Positions 36,646 through 45,699 of a DNA stretch of 64,000 nucleotides are shown one piece after another. Positions within the stretch are counted from its first letter, which is position 1. Every line of letters begins with the position of its first letter. Origin of the DNA: Streptococcus sp. NPS 308 (GTDB lineage: Bacteria; Bacillota; Bacilli; Lactobacillales; Streptococcaceae); contig NZ_AP017652.1 in NCBI RefSeq assembly GCF_002355895.1, positions 1,831,001-1,895,000 of the forward strand. The letters are read 5' to 3'. Under the pieces are notes generated by a model, which was given only the letters and a program-made list of their open reading frames with translations, ran no database searches and had not been told where the DNA came from. Position numbers and translations under genes: made by a program.

Positions 36646-36766
36646 ACCTTTGCCATATATGGAAAAGGTGCAGAATTCGGCTAAGTATCGTTCCCTACGC
36701 TGGTATTACCCAGATCAGGTGCGGTCGAAGTTTAACACTTCCTCTCAGACTGTACACAGACTCCCA
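36646..36766 (-). promoter_or_regulatory. TPP riboswitch with terminator platform
   Basis: On the minus strand GGGAG (36765) is followed by CTGAGAGG and later ACCTGATCTGGGTAATACCA and CGTAGGGAA, the conserved core of the thi-box aptamer (about 36690-36766). Downstream ACCTTTTCCAT pairs with ATGGCAAAGGT (36669-36646) and is followed by TTTTCTTTTT, an intrinsic terminator. When TPP binds, transcription of the transporter operon would stop. Confidence 0.93.
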
Positions 36767-36782
36767 TATCTTATATGGAAAT

Positions 36783-36811
36783 ATAGTAACGCAAATGCAA
36801 GGAAAAGTCAA
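36783..36811 (-). promoter_or_regulatory. Promoter of the thiamine ABC operon
   Basis: TTGACT (36811-36806), 17-base spacer, TACTAT (36788-36783), placed 17 bases upstream of the aptamer. Confidence 0.7.
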
Positions 36812-36837
36812 GGAAACTACTTACAGAAAACTATGAA

Positions 36838-36872
36838 AAAGAGTTTGAAGATAAATGCTTCAAACTCTTTCA
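36838..36872 (-). terminator. Terminator after polA
   Basis: AAAGAGTTTGAAG and CTTCAAACTCTTT are perfect arms with a seven-base loop, followed by TTC, nine bases after the polA stop. Confidence 0.85.
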
Positions 36873-36880
36873 TAACTTTC

Positions 36881-39514
36881 TTATTTAGCCTCGTACCAGG
36901 TTGCTCCTTCATTCTCATCAGCAATGATTGGAACACTGAGTTGGATGGCTTCTTCCATGGTTTGTTTCACTAGAGCTTTAACGGCTGCTAGTTCTGATTT
37001 CGGAACCTCAAGGACGATTTCATCATGCACTTGTAACAGCATCTTAGTTTGATAACCACCTGCTACCAAGGCTTTATCTAGCTGAATCATGGCGATTTTG
37101 AGAATATCTGCAGCCGATCCTTGAATAGGTGAGTTGATAGCTGTACGCTCTGCAAAACCACGAATGTTAAAGTTACGCGAATTGATATCTGGTAACTCAC
37201 GACGACGTTTGAAGAGAGTCTCCACATAACCCTTATCACGCGCCTCACGAACGACTTCATCCATGTAATTTTTGATACCAGGGAAGCGTTCAAAGTAAGT
37301 ATCGATGTATGCTTTAGCCTCTTTACGGCTGATACCTAGGTTATTGGATAAACCAAAGTCTGAAATTCCGTAAACCACTCCAAAGTTGACAGCCTTGGCA
37401 TTGCGACGGTCGTTTGGAGTCACATCCTCAGGACGTTCAATTCCAAAGACCCGCATGGCTGTCGAGGTATGGATATCAGCTCCCTCTTGGAAGGCCTTGA
37501 TTAAGTGCTCATCTTTAGAGATATGCGCCAAAACGCGCAATTCAATCTGTGAGTAGTCAGAGCTGAGAAGGACACTATCCTCCCACTCTGGCACGAAAGC
37601 CTTACGAATGAGGCGACCTTGTTCCAAGCGAACAGGAATATTTTGCAAGTTTGGATCCACACTAGACAGACGCCCTGTCTGAGTCAAATCCTGCACATAG
37701 CGCGTATGAATCTTGCCATCCGCTAAAATCCAATCCTGCAAGCCAATCACATAGGTTGATTGAATCTTAGCAATCTGACGATAATCTAAAATTTTCTTGA
37801 CGATTGGGGCAATAGGAGCTAAGCGCTCTAACACATCCACTGCTGTTGAGTAACCTGTCTTGGTTTTCTTGGTGTATTCTATAGGGAGACCTAGCTTTTC
37901 AAAAAGTAGTTCCCCCAACTGCTTAGGCGAGTTGATATTAAACTCCTCACCAGCCAATTCATAAATCTCTTGAGTTAGCTTTTCAATGACAAGCTCATTT
38001 TCAGCTTGCATCTCGAGTAGAGTTTCTTTTTTAACCTTGATTCCAGCGATTTCCATCTTAGCAAGAACAAGGGCCAGAGGTTGCTCCATATCATAGAGAA
38101 GGTCTAATTGTCCGTTTTCACTTAACTTTTCAAGCAATACAGGCTCTGTCTCAACCAGCACAGCAACCTTACGAGCCAAGTACTCCAAGAATTTCTCTCT
38201 CTCAGGGATAGCTTTCTTGACCCCCTTACCGTAGAAGGTTTCATCATCGACTAGGTAAGTTTGGCCGTAGAGACTAGCAATAGTTGAAATTTCATTATTC
38301 TCTACTGTAGAGAGAAGGTATTTGGCCAAGCGACTGTCAAAAGCAGGAGCCTGCAAGTCCAAACCAAAGCGATTTAAGAGAACTTTAGCTTTCTTAAAGT
38401 CATATACTTTCAGAGGTGTTTTTTCTAGAAATTCCTTGAGAATCGGATCCTGCAGAAGTTCCAGCTTATCTGTAGCATAGAGCTTGTCTCCGCATGACCA
38501 GGCAAAACCAACCAAATCATCTGTATGGTAATTCTCACCAAAAAGCTCAAAGTGGAAGATAGATTCTGCGCTCAGCATGTCTTGACTGACGTGGTCAACA
38601 ATAGTGAAATCCAAACTTTCAGGCGCATCTGTCGATGAAACATTTAGAGCTTGTTTGAGCTGTTTGAAGCCCATCTCATCATAGAATTTCCCGAGATTTT
38701 CCACATCTGGGCCATTATAGACCAAATCATCAAGGCCAATCTCAATCGGTGCCTGAGTCTCAATGGTCGCTAGTATTTTCGATAAAAAGGCCTGTTCCTT
38801 GTCTTTGATGAGATTTTCCTTCATCTTAGAAGCCTTCATCCCATCGATATGTTCATAAATACCCTCAAGCGAACCATGTTCCAGCAAGAGCTTGATACCC
38901 GTCTTTTCACCGATTTTCGTGACACCAGGGATATTATCAGACTTATCCCCCATGAGGCCCTTAAGATCAATGAACTGAGCTGGCGTGAGACCCATCTTTT
39001 CCATGAGATAGTCCGGCGTAAAGGCCTCAAACTCAGCCACACCTTTCTTGGAAATCTCAACCACCGTATGCTCATCCGTCAACTGGATCAAATCCTTATC
39101 TCCGCTGACGATTGTCACATCAAAAGAATCTTTCTCAGCCAAACGGCCTAGAGTCCCGATGATATCATCCGCTTCATACTGTGGCAACTCATAATGGCGA
39201 ATTCCAAGATGGTCTAGCAACTCACGAATGAAGGGAAATTGCTCACGAAACTCATCTGGAGTTTTCGCGCGACCACCCTTGTAGTCTGCATACATCTCTG
39301 TTCGGAAAGTCGTCTTACCTGCATCAAAGGCTACCAAAACATGACTAGGCTCAACCCGCTCTAAGACATGATTCAACATGAGTTGAAAACCGTAAATTGC
39401 ATTGGTATGAAGACCATTAGCATTTTTAAACCGATCTAGTTGCTGATAAAGCGCAAAAAAAGCTCGAAAGGCAACAGAAGATCCATCAATTAATAATAAT
39501 TTTTTCTTGTCCAT
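36881..39514 (-). CDS. polA: DNA polymerase I
   Basis: An 877-residue repair and Okazaki-fragment polymerase. The 5'-3' exonuclease domain is at the N-terminus (LLLIDGSSVAFRAFFAL; YEADDIIGTL). The middle exonuclease domain is degenerate, lacking the D-x-E residues, as known for streptococcal Pol I. The polymerase domain has DYSQIELRVLAHIS, the O-helix RRNAKAVNFGVVYGISDFGL and LLQVHDEIVLEVP. The frame opens at 39550 but the protein starts MDKKKLLLIDG at 39514. No ribosome binding site precedes it; see the promoter entry. Confidence 0.95.
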   Translation of the reverse strand: MDKKKLLLIDGSSVAFRAFFALYQQLDRFKNANGLHTNAIYGFQLMLNHVLERVEPSHVLVAFDAGKTTFRTEMYADYKGGRAKTPDEFREQFPFIRELLDHLGIRHYELPQYEADDIIGTLGRLAEKDSFDVTIVSGDKDLIQLTDEHTVVEISKKGVAEFEAFTPDYLMEKMGLTPAQFIDLKGLMGDKSDNIPGVTKIGEKTGIKLLLEHGSLEGIYEHIDGMKASKMKENLIKDKEQAFLSKILATIETQAPIEIGLDDLVYNGPDVENLGKFYDEMGFKQLKQALNVSSTDAPESLDFTIVDHVSQDMLSAESIFHFELFGENYHTDDLVGFAWSCGDKLYATDKLELLQDPILKEFLEKTPLKVYDFKKAKVLLNRFGLDLQAPAFDSRLAKYLLSTVENNEISTIASLYGQTYLVDDETFYGKGVKKAIPEREKFLEYLARKVAVLVETEPVLLEKLSENGQLDLLYDMEQPLALVLAKMEIAGIKVKKETLLEMQAENELVIEKLTQEIYELAGEEFNINSPKQLGELLFEKLGLPIEYTKKTKTGYSTAVDVLERLAPIAPIVKKILDYRQIAKIQSTYVIGLQDWILADGKIHTRYVQDLTQTGRLSSVDPNLQNIPVRLEQGRLIRKAFVPEWEDSVLLSSDYSQIELRVLAHISKDEHLIKAFQEGADIHTSTAMRVFGIERPEDVTPNDRRNAKAVNFGVVYGISDFGLSNNLGISRKEAKAYIDTYFERFPGIKNYMDEVVREARDKGYVETLFKRRRELPDINSRNFNIRGFAERTAINSPIQGSAADILKIAMIQLDKALVAGGYQTKMLLQVHDEIVLEVPKSELAAVKALVKQTMEEAIQLSVPIIADENEGATWYEAK

Positions 39515-39526
39515 ACACCCATTATA
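39515..39526 (-). promoter_or_regulatory. polA -10 box six bases from the start codon
   Basis: TATAAT (39526-39521) is followed by GGGTGT and then the ATG at 39514. Initiation at normal distance would begin at the ATG itself, so the polA mRNA is probably leaderless. Confidence 0.5.
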
Positions 39527-39591
39527 AAGGAAAGCGAGGAAAAATACCATCGGAAAGAGCTGAAAAACTTGGACTTGTCCCTATTTCTCCA

Positions 39592-39624
39592 TAAAAAGAA
39601 AAGGATCCTACGAATCCTTTTCTT
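39592..39624 (-). terminator. Terminator after the second LPXTG protein
   Basis: AAGAAAAGGAT and ATCCTTTTCTT arms with a short loop followed by TTTAT on the minus strand, 19 bases after the stop. Confidence 0.8.
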
Positions 39625-39642
39625 GTATCAATGTTAGGCAAT

Positions 39643-42600
39643 TTATTTGTTCAATCTTCTCTTTGCAAATGGTAGCAAACCAAGAAGGAGACCGATAAAT
39701 CCGAGCGATCCGACTGCTGAGGTGTCCTGGCTTCCAGTATTTGGAAGGAGCTGCTCATCCGTTGCTGCAGGGGCTTTGTAGGTACGATCTTGTTTCGTAC
39801 CGAGAGTAGAATTTGTAGCCAAAGGAACCGCACTGCCAGTATATTCTGGAACTTCGTTTACTGCTGGTTCAATCTTTTCAGCATAGGCTGGAATATTGGC
39901 TACTGCTGGAGCACCGCTTTCTGCATAAACTGGGACATTCGCTACTGCTGGAGCACCACTTTCTGCATAAACTGGGACATTCGCTACTGCTGGAGCACCG
40001 CTTTCTGCATAAACTGGAACATTCGCTACTGCTGGAGCACCGCTTTCTGCATAGACTGGAACATTCGCTACTGCTGGAGCACCGCTTTCTGCATAAACTG
40101 GAACATTCGCTACTGCTGGAGCACCGCTTTCTGCATAGACTGGGAGTTCATTTACTGCAGCTTCTACCGCGTTTACACCTTGCTTGTATTCTGGCAATTC
40201 TGTAGTCGCAGCTTCAACTGCATTCACTCCACCTTTAAAGTCTTCAATTTCAAGAACAGCCGACATGACACTACTTAGAGTCTTAATGGCATCCTCATAG
40301 TCTGCCAATGCTTGTTGCAATTCATTTACTTGATTATTTTCAACACCATTCATTTTTGAAATAGAGATTTGTTCTTTAATTTTAATAACTTTTTTCTCTA
40401 ATTTCAAAAGTTCTTGTTTCTTGGTATTTGTTTCTGGACGCTTAGCCTCCTCTGCCTTCCTAGCTTCCTCTGCCTTCTTAGCTTCTTCTGCTTTCTTAGC
40501 TTCTTCAGCCTTCCTAGCTTCCTCTGCCTTCTTAGCTTCTTCTGCTTTCTTAGCTTCTTCAGCCTTCCTAGCTTCCTCTGCCTTCTTAGCTTCTTCTGCT
40601 TTCTTAGCTTCTTCTGCTGCTTCCTTGTCCGCTGCAGCAAGTGTAGCTTGGTCTTGGCTAGAAAGTTGAGAATGAGTCTTCGCTTCAGCTGGGGTGACCT
40701 GATCGCTTTCCTCTGCCAAGAAGTCAGCTAACAAGTCTGACGCTTCGATATCGCCATCTTCGATAGCTTTCAAGATAGCGTCCTTGCCAATCAATTCTTT
40801 AGCTGCCTTAATCGCAGCTTCTTTGTCAGTAATAGAGGCGTCCTTGTTGATGTCTTCGATTGTTGATTGTTCGATACTCTCAAGGGTTGTCAACAATTCG
40901 CTGTGGGCTTTGGCTTCTGCCGCCTTCTTAGCTTCTTCCTCTTTCTTAGCTTCCTCGGCTGCTTCCTTGTCCGCTGCAGCAAGTGTAGCTTGGTCTTGGC
41001 TAGAAAGTTGAGAATGAGTCTTCGCTTCAGCTGGGGTGACCTGATCGCTTTCCTCTGCCAAGAAGTCAGCTAACAAGTCTGACGCTTCGATATCGCCATC
41101 TTCAATGGCTTTCAAGATAGCGTCCTTGCCAATCAATTCTTTAGCTGCCTTAATCGCAGCTTCTTTGTCAGTAATAGAGGCGTCCTTGTTGATGTCTTCG
41201 ATTGTTGATTGTTCGATACTCTCAAGGGTTGTCAACAATTCGCTGTGGGCTTTGGCTTCTGCTGCCTTCTTAGCTTCTTCCTCTTTCTTGGTTTCCTCGG
41301 CTGCTTCCTTGTCCGCTGCAGCAAGTGTGGCTTGGTCTTGGCTAGAAAGTTGAGAATGAGTCTTCGCTTCAGCTGGGGTGACCTGATCGCTTTCCTCTGC
41401 CAAGAAGTCAGCTAACAAGTCTGACGCTTCGATATCGCCATCTTCAATGGCTTTCAAGATAGCGTCCTTGCCAATCAATTCTTTAGCTGCCTTAATCGCA
41501 GCTTCTTTGTCAGTAATAGAGGCGTCTTTGTTGATGTCTTCGATTGTTGATTGTTCGATACTCTCAAGGGTTGTCAACAATTCGCTGTGGGCTTTGGCTT
41601 CTGCCGCCTTCTTAGCTTCTTCCTCTTTCTTGGTTTTCTCGGCAGCTTCCTTGTCCGCTGCAGCGAGTGTAGCTTGGTCTTGGCTAGAAAGTTGAGAATG
41701 AGTCTTCGCTTCAGCTGGGGTGACCTGATCGCTCTCTTCTGCCAAGAAGTCAGCTAACAAGTCTGACGCTTCGATATCGCCATCTTCAATGGCTTTCAAG
41801 ATAGCGTCCTTGCCAATTACTTCTTTAGCTGCCTTAATCGCAGCTTCTTTGTCAGTAATAGAGGCATCTTTGTTGATGTCTTCGATTGTTGATTGTTCGA
41901 TACTCTCAAGGGTTGTCAACAATTCGCTGTGGGCTTTGGCTTCTGCCGCCTTCTTAGCTTCTTCCTCTTTCTTGGTTTTCTCGGCAGCTTCCTTGTCCGC
42001 TGCAGCGAGTGTAGCTTGGTCTTGGCTAGAAAGTTGAGAATGAGTCTTCGCTTCAGCTGGGGTGACCTGATCGCTCTCTTCTGCCAAGAAGTCAGCTAAC
42101 AAGTCTGACGCTTCGATATCGCCATCTTCAATGGCTTTCAAGATAGCGTCCTTGCCAATTACTTCTTTAGCTGCCTTAATCGCAGCTTCTTTGTCAGTAA
42201 TAGAGGCATCTTTGTTGATGTCTTCGATTGTTGATTGTTCGATACTCTCAAGGGTTGTCAACAATTCGCTGTGGGCTTTGGCTTCTGCCGCCTTCTTAGC
42301 TTCTTCCTCTTTCTTAGCTTCCTCGGCTGCTTCCTTGTCCGCTGCAGTGAGTTTAGCTTGGTCTTGGCTAGAAAGTTGAGAATGAGTCTTCGCTTCAGCT
42401 GGGGTGACCTGATCGCTTTCCTCTGCCAAGAAGTCAGCTAACAAGTCTGACGCTTCGATATCGCCATCTTCGATAGCTTTCAAGATAGCGTCCTTGCCAA
42501 TCAATTCTTTAGCTGCCTTAATCGCAGCTTCTTTGTCAGTAATAGAGGCGTCTTTGTTGATGTCTTCGATTGTTGATTGTTCGATACTCTCAAGGGTTGT

Positions 42601-44118
42601 CAACAATTCGCTGTGGGCTTTGGCTTCTGCCGCCTTCTTAGCTTCTTCCTCTTTCTTGGTTTTCTCGGCAGCTTCCTTGTCCGCTGCAGCGAGTGTAGCT
42701 TGGTCTTGGCTAGAAAGTTGAGAATGAGTCTTCGCTTCAGCTGGGGTGACCTGATCGCTCTCTTCTGCCAAGAAGTCAGCTAACAAGTCTGACGCTTCGA
42801 TATCGCCATCTTCAATGGCTTTCAAGATAGCGTCCTTGCCAATCAATTCTTTAGCTGCCTTAATCGCAGCTTCTTTGTCAGTAATAGAGGCGTCCTTGTT
42901 GATGTCTTCGATTGTTGATTGTTCGATACTCTCAAGGGTTGTCAACAATTCGCTATGGGCTTTTGTTTCCTCAGCAGCTTCCTTATCTGCTGCAGCGAGT
43001 TTGGCTTGAACTTGGTTAGAAAGTTGTGATTGAGTCTTCGCTTCGGCTGGTGTTACCTGATCGCTTTCCCCTGCCAAGAGGTCAGCTAACAAGTCTGACG
43101 CGTCAAGGTCACCTTCTTCGATAGCTTTCAAGACGGCGTCCTTACCAATTACTTCTTTAGCTGCCTTAATGGCCGCTTCTTTATCAGTGATAGAAGCATC
43201 CTTGTTCAGGTCATCAATTGTCTCTTGTTCAATTTTTTCTAAGGTAGCGAGTAAATCTGAACGAACTTTAGCGGCCTCAACCTGGGCCTCTTTATCAGCT
43301 TCATCTAACTTAGCTTGGTCTTCATCTGTGAATTCTGAGACAGGCTCAGCTTCCGTCTTATGCTCGCTCGTATCTGCTGGCCAATCTACAATAACATCAC
43401 CAATCTCCAAATCCTCATCTGCAATAGCCTTCAGAAGATCTTCTTTACCAATCTCTTCCTTAGCTGCCTTAATTGCTGCTTCCTTGTCTATAATAGAGGT
43501 GTCTTTCTTAATCTCTTCAATTACAGAATTTTCAAGATCTTCTATAGCTTGCAATAAAGCTCCAATAGCTTGAGAAACTTGCTCTCTCGCATCTTTTTCT
43601 GCTTGATCTAGCAGTGCCACCTCCTCAGCAGACAACTGTTTATTTGTTTTCGCTTCAGGACCTGTTACCACTGGTTTATCTTCTGCACCTTCTGGTAATT
43701 CAGCGATAATATTGTCTAAACTGAGCTCTCCAGACTCAAGGGTATCTGAAATATACAGCTTACCGATATATTCCTTCACAGCCTTAACTGCAGCTTCTTT
43801 GTCCTCAATCGCTTCCTTATACTCGATATCACTGATAGCCTGCTCTTCTAACTCATCCAAAGCCTGCATCAATTCTTCTTTGGTCATCTTGGCTAGACTT
43901 GTTGCTTCAGGATTAGCTGGACTAGCGTTTTCTAATCCCTTTTCAGTTTGATCACCGCTCTCACCTTCTGGCGCAGTTTGTGGTTGTGTGGGAGTCGCTG
44001 CCTGCTCCTCTACTTTTCCTCCATCTGCCTTAACTACTGAAGGTTGTGAAACGAATACACCTGCTCCCAGAACAGCTGCACTTGCTAAACTCGTTAAAAT
44101 AACTTTCTTCTTGCCCAT
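39643..44118 (-). CDS. LPXTG surface protein with long helical repeats
   Basis: A 1491-residue wall-anchored protein. A signal peptide (LTSLASAAVLGAGVFVS, cleaved near VVKADGG) is followed by a diverged N-terminal region and nine copies of a helical unit: two diverged, then seven nearly identical 114-residue units containing TTLESIEQSTIEDINKDAS and a KKEEEAKKAAEAK hinge. Then come a KAEEA-type Lys/Ala/Glu stretch, a coiled-coil segment, six 14-residue VPVYAESGAPAVAN repeats, and LPNTG with a membrane helix and RRLNK. It is a rod-like surface stalk; the ligand is unknown. The strongly charged helices suggest a coiled or bundle structure. Upstream promoter listed separately. Confidence 0.85.
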   Translation of the reverse strand: MGKKKVILTSLASAAVLGAGVFVSQPSVVKADGGKVEEQAATPTQPQTAPEGESGDQTEKGLENASPANPEATSLAKMTKEELMQALDELEEQAISDIEYKEAIEDKEAAVKAVKEYIGKLYISDTLESGELSLDNIIAELPEGAEDKPVVTGPEAKTNKQLSAEEVALLDQAEKDAREQVSQAIGALLQAIEDLENSVIEEIKKDTSIIDKEAAIKAAKEEIGKEDLLKAIADEDLEIGDVIVDWPADTSEHKTEAEPVSEFTDEDQAKLDEADKEAQVEAAKVRSDLLATLEKIEQETIDDLNKDASITDKEAAIKAAKEVIGKDAVLKAIEEGDLDASDLLADLLAGESDQVTPAEAKTQSQLSNQVQAKLAAADKEAAEETKAHSELLTTLESIEQSTIEDINKDASITDKEAAIKAAKELIGKDAILKAIEDGDIEASDLLADFLAEESDQVTPAEAKTHSQLSSQDQATLAAADKEAAEKTKKEEEAKKAAEAKAHSELLTTLESIEQSTIEDINKDASITDKEAAIKAAKELIGKDAILKAIEDGDIEASDLLADFLAEESDQVTPAEAKTHSQLSSQDQAKLTAADKEAAEEAKKEEEAKKAAEAKAHSELLTTLESIEQSTIEDINKDASITDKEAAIKAAKEVIGKDAILKAIEDGDIEASDLLADFLAEESDQVTPAEAKTHSQLSSQDQATLAAADKEAAEKTKKEEEAKKAAEAKAHSELLTTLESIEQSTIEDINKDASITDKEAAIKAAKEVIGKDAILKAIEDGDIEASDLLADFLAEESDQVTPAEAKTHSQLSSQDQATLAAADKEAAEKTKKEEEAKKAAEAKAHSELLTTLESIEQSTIEDINKDASITDKEAAIKAAKELIGKDAILKAIEDGDIEASDLLADFLAEESDQVTPAEAKTHSQLSSQDQATLAAADKEAAEETKKEEEAKKAAEAKAHSELLTTLESIEQSTIEDINKDASITDKEAAIKAAKELIGKDAILKAIEDGDIEASDLLADFLAEESDQVTPAEAKTHSQLSSQDQATLAAADKEAAEEAKKEEEAKKAAEAKAHSELLTTLESIEQSTIEDINKDASITDKEAAIKAAKELIGKDAILKAIEDGDIEASDLLADFLAEESDQVTPAEAKTHSQLSSQDQATLAAADKEAAEEAKKAEEAKKAEEARKAEEAKKAEEAKKAEEARKAEEAKKAEEAKKAEEARKAEEAKRPETNTKKQELLKLEKKVIKIKEQISISKMNGVENNQVNELQQALADYEDAIKTLSSVMSAVLEIEDFKGGVNAVEAATTELPEYKQGVNAVEAAVNELPVYAESGAPAVANVPVYAESGAPAVANVPVYAESGAPAVANVPVYAESGAPAVANVPVYAESGAPAVANVPVYAESGAPAVANIPAYAEKIEPAVNEVPEYTGSAVPLATNSTLGTKQDRTYKAPAATDEQLLPNTGSQDTSAVGSLGFIGLLLGLLPFAKRRLNK
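39893..40144 (-). repeat. Six tandem 42-bp repeats (14-residue units)
   Basis: Codes for VPVYAESGAPAVAN six times, near the wall-spanning end of the LPXTG protein. The DNA copies differ only at a few third positions. Confidence 0.85.
40600..42962 (-). repeat. Seven nearly identical 342-bp tandem repeats
   Basis: Period of exactly 342 bp, visible for example in GGTGACCTGATCGCT at about 40695, 41037, 41379, 41721, 42063, 42405 and 42747. A more diverged unit lies at about 43057. High identity suggests recent expansion and makes copy number unstable. Confidence 0.9.
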
Positions 44119-44151
44119 TAGACAACGCCCCTCTTTTTACTTTTTGTAATT

Positions 44152-44180
44152 ATTATATTATATTGTACATTCTTCGTCAA
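44152..44180 (-). promoter_or_regulatory. Promoter of the second LPXTG protein
   Basis: TTGACG (44180-44175), 17-base spacer, TATAAT (44157-44152), about 27 bases from the predicted start to the ATG. Confidence 0.7.
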
Positions 44181-44225
44181 CTCCTTTCCTAAACAACTCA
44201 AACTTCCATGATTAAATTGAGCAAA

Positions 44226-45335
44226 TCAGATTCTCGCCCCATTACTATCGAGTTTGTAGCCATCAACTACTCTATTAACAGCTAAGGCTCCCGAAGAATC
44301 AACATAGTAATGTTTACCAGAGACTTGGAACCATTGACTGGCTTTCATCCGACCAGATTCCTCTAAATAATACCAAGTTCCCTTGTCTTTAAGCCATCCC
44401 GTCCGCATCTGACCCGTTGGCTTCAGATAATACCAATGAGAGCCGTCTTTAACCCAGCCACTTGACATGACACCATTTTCCTTAAAATGATACCAATCAC
44501 CCTTGATTTTCTTCCATCCTGTCGCTTGCTTACCGTCCTCTTGGTAATACCAAATACTACCTTCTTTCTTCCAACCATTTTCTGAAGCACTTAACTCTTC
44601 ATACTGAACGTATCGTCTAGAACCACTGTAAGATAGATAGCTGAGCCATTTATGCCCATCTTTTTCAAGGATCTGATCGTAATGCACACTTTCCCCAGAG
44701 TAGTAATAATCAATGACTTGTCCTTCGCTTGATGGTTGATTCCTAATTGGCATTTTTCTTGTGAAGACCATGGTCCCACTTGACGAAAATTCTAACCCGC
44801 GAGCCCCCTCGCTAACTCCACGACTTGAGGACAAATCCCTGAAATGAATAAACCCTGTCATAGTGCTAGCTTTAACTATTCGACGGTTATACCTTTCTCG
44901 AACTCCATAGTTATACTCTTCAATCTCAATTGTATCCCCTGATACATTAGATACCCAGGCCACATGCCCATAGTAGCCTTCCGTAGACCAGGCAATAGAT
45001 CCAACTTCTGGCTTAGTATCCACACGGTAGCCTTCTCGCCTTGCCCGATGTCCCCATTCATTCGCATTTCCGTAGGCAGGAGGAATCTCAAAGCCATTTA
45101 CACTACTCAAACGAAAGGCCGCAAAAGATGTACACTGGCGAGAATACATCCGCCACTGATCAATTTCAACACTACCATTTTTGTAGTGAAGCGGATAGTC
45201 ATCTCCACGCGCTACACTATCAGCCTGAACCGATTCTCCACCAAACAAAAAGGTACTTGTAACAAACAAAGTAGCCAGTCCAACACTCAACTGAGTACAT
45301 CTACTCTTCTTAACTCCTGATTTTAAAAACGTCAT
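44226..45335 (-). CDS. cbpD: Choline-binding murein hydrolase CbpD (competence fratricin)
   Basis: A 369-residue secreted protein. A signal peptide is followed by a CHAP domain (catalytic Cys in YSRQCTSFAAFRL near residue 68, His in YYGHVAWVSNVSG near 121), an SH3-like region (about 180-250), and four to five choline-binding repeats (GWKKEGSIWYYQEDGKQAT, GWVKDGSHWYYLKPTGQMRT and so on). In competent streptococci CbpD lyses non-competent siblings. AAGGAGA lies before the ATG, and a ComX-type box is upstream. Confidence 0.9.
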   Translation of the reverse strand: MTFLKSGVKKSRCTQLSVGLATLFVTSTFLFGGESVQADSVARGDDYPLHYKNGSVEIDQWRMYSRQCTSFAAFRLSSVNGFEIPPAYGNANEWGHRARREGYRVDTKPEVGSIAWSTEGYYGHVAWVSNVSGDTIEIEEYNYGVRERYNRRIVKASTMTGFIHFRDLSSSRGVSEGARGLEFSSSGTMVFTRKMPIRNQPSSEGQVIDYYYSGESVHYDQILEKDGHKWLSYLSYSGSRRYVQYEELSASENGWKKEGSIWYYQEDGKQATGWKKIKGDWYHFKENGVMSSGWVKDGSHWYYLKPTGQMRTGWLKDKGTWYYLEESGRMKASQWFQVSGKHYYVDSSGALAVNRVVDGYKLDSNGARI

Positions 45336-45382
45336 TCATTCTCCTTAATAATATAAATTTCCGAGGTTCCCCTCCTTTATAC

Positions 45383-45390
45383 TATTCGGG
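45383..45390 (-). promoter_or_regulatory. ComX (SigX) box of cbpD
   Basis: Minus strand CCCGAATA, six of eight matches to TACGAATA with the CGAATA core intact and a T-rich stretch just upstream (CTTTTTCT). Predicted start about 40 bases before the ATG. Confidence 0.6.
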
Positions 45391-45395
45391 AGAAA

Positions 45396-45422
45396 AAGAA
45401 AAAAGTGAGCTCAGCTCACTTC
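45396..45422 (-). terminator. Terminator after veg
   Basis: AAGTGAGCT and AGCTCACTT arms around one central base, followed by TTTTTTC on the minus strand. It lies right at the end of the veg gene and overlaps the region just upstream of the cbpD box. Confidence 0.75.
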
Positions 45423-45425
45423 GTT

Positions 45426-45698
45426 TTATTCTTGGTCTAGGTAATGAATCAAATTCTTCTCTGTTAAGATATCTGAATAAGTGAAGGATTCAACATAGAC
45501 ATTGGCTTGTTTGTCTCCCTCAACATCCCCAAATTCAACGATAAATAAAGATGGATAAACCTCAATTAACTTACCCAGTCTGTTTTTTTGGCGCTTACGG
45601 CCATTTTCCAAAGTCATTTCAACGACTTGTCCCTCATGCGCCTTGATCTCTTCTTTGATTTTTTTCATCTTGGCTACATCTGTAAATGCATCTGACAT
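45426..45698 (-). CDS. Veg family protein
   Basis: A 90-residue protein with HEGQVVEMTLENGRKR and the strand-rich ending typical for the Veg family (SH3-like barrel). B. subtilis Veg affects biofilm formation. It follows dnaB by one base, with AGGGAGG upstream of the ATG. Confidence 0.8.
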   Translation of the reverse strand: MSDAFTDVAKMKKIKEEIKAHEGQVVEMTLENGRKRQKNRLGKLIEVYPSLFIVEFGDVEGDKQANVYVESFTYSDILTEKNLIHYLDQE

Positions 45699-45699
45699 C

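Noticed and set aside
40421..43009. Series of overlapping plus-strand reading frames of 68-105 codons with 342-bp period
   Set aside because: They are mirror frames of the minus-strand repeat protein; codon bias and absence of ribosome binding sites favour the minus strand.
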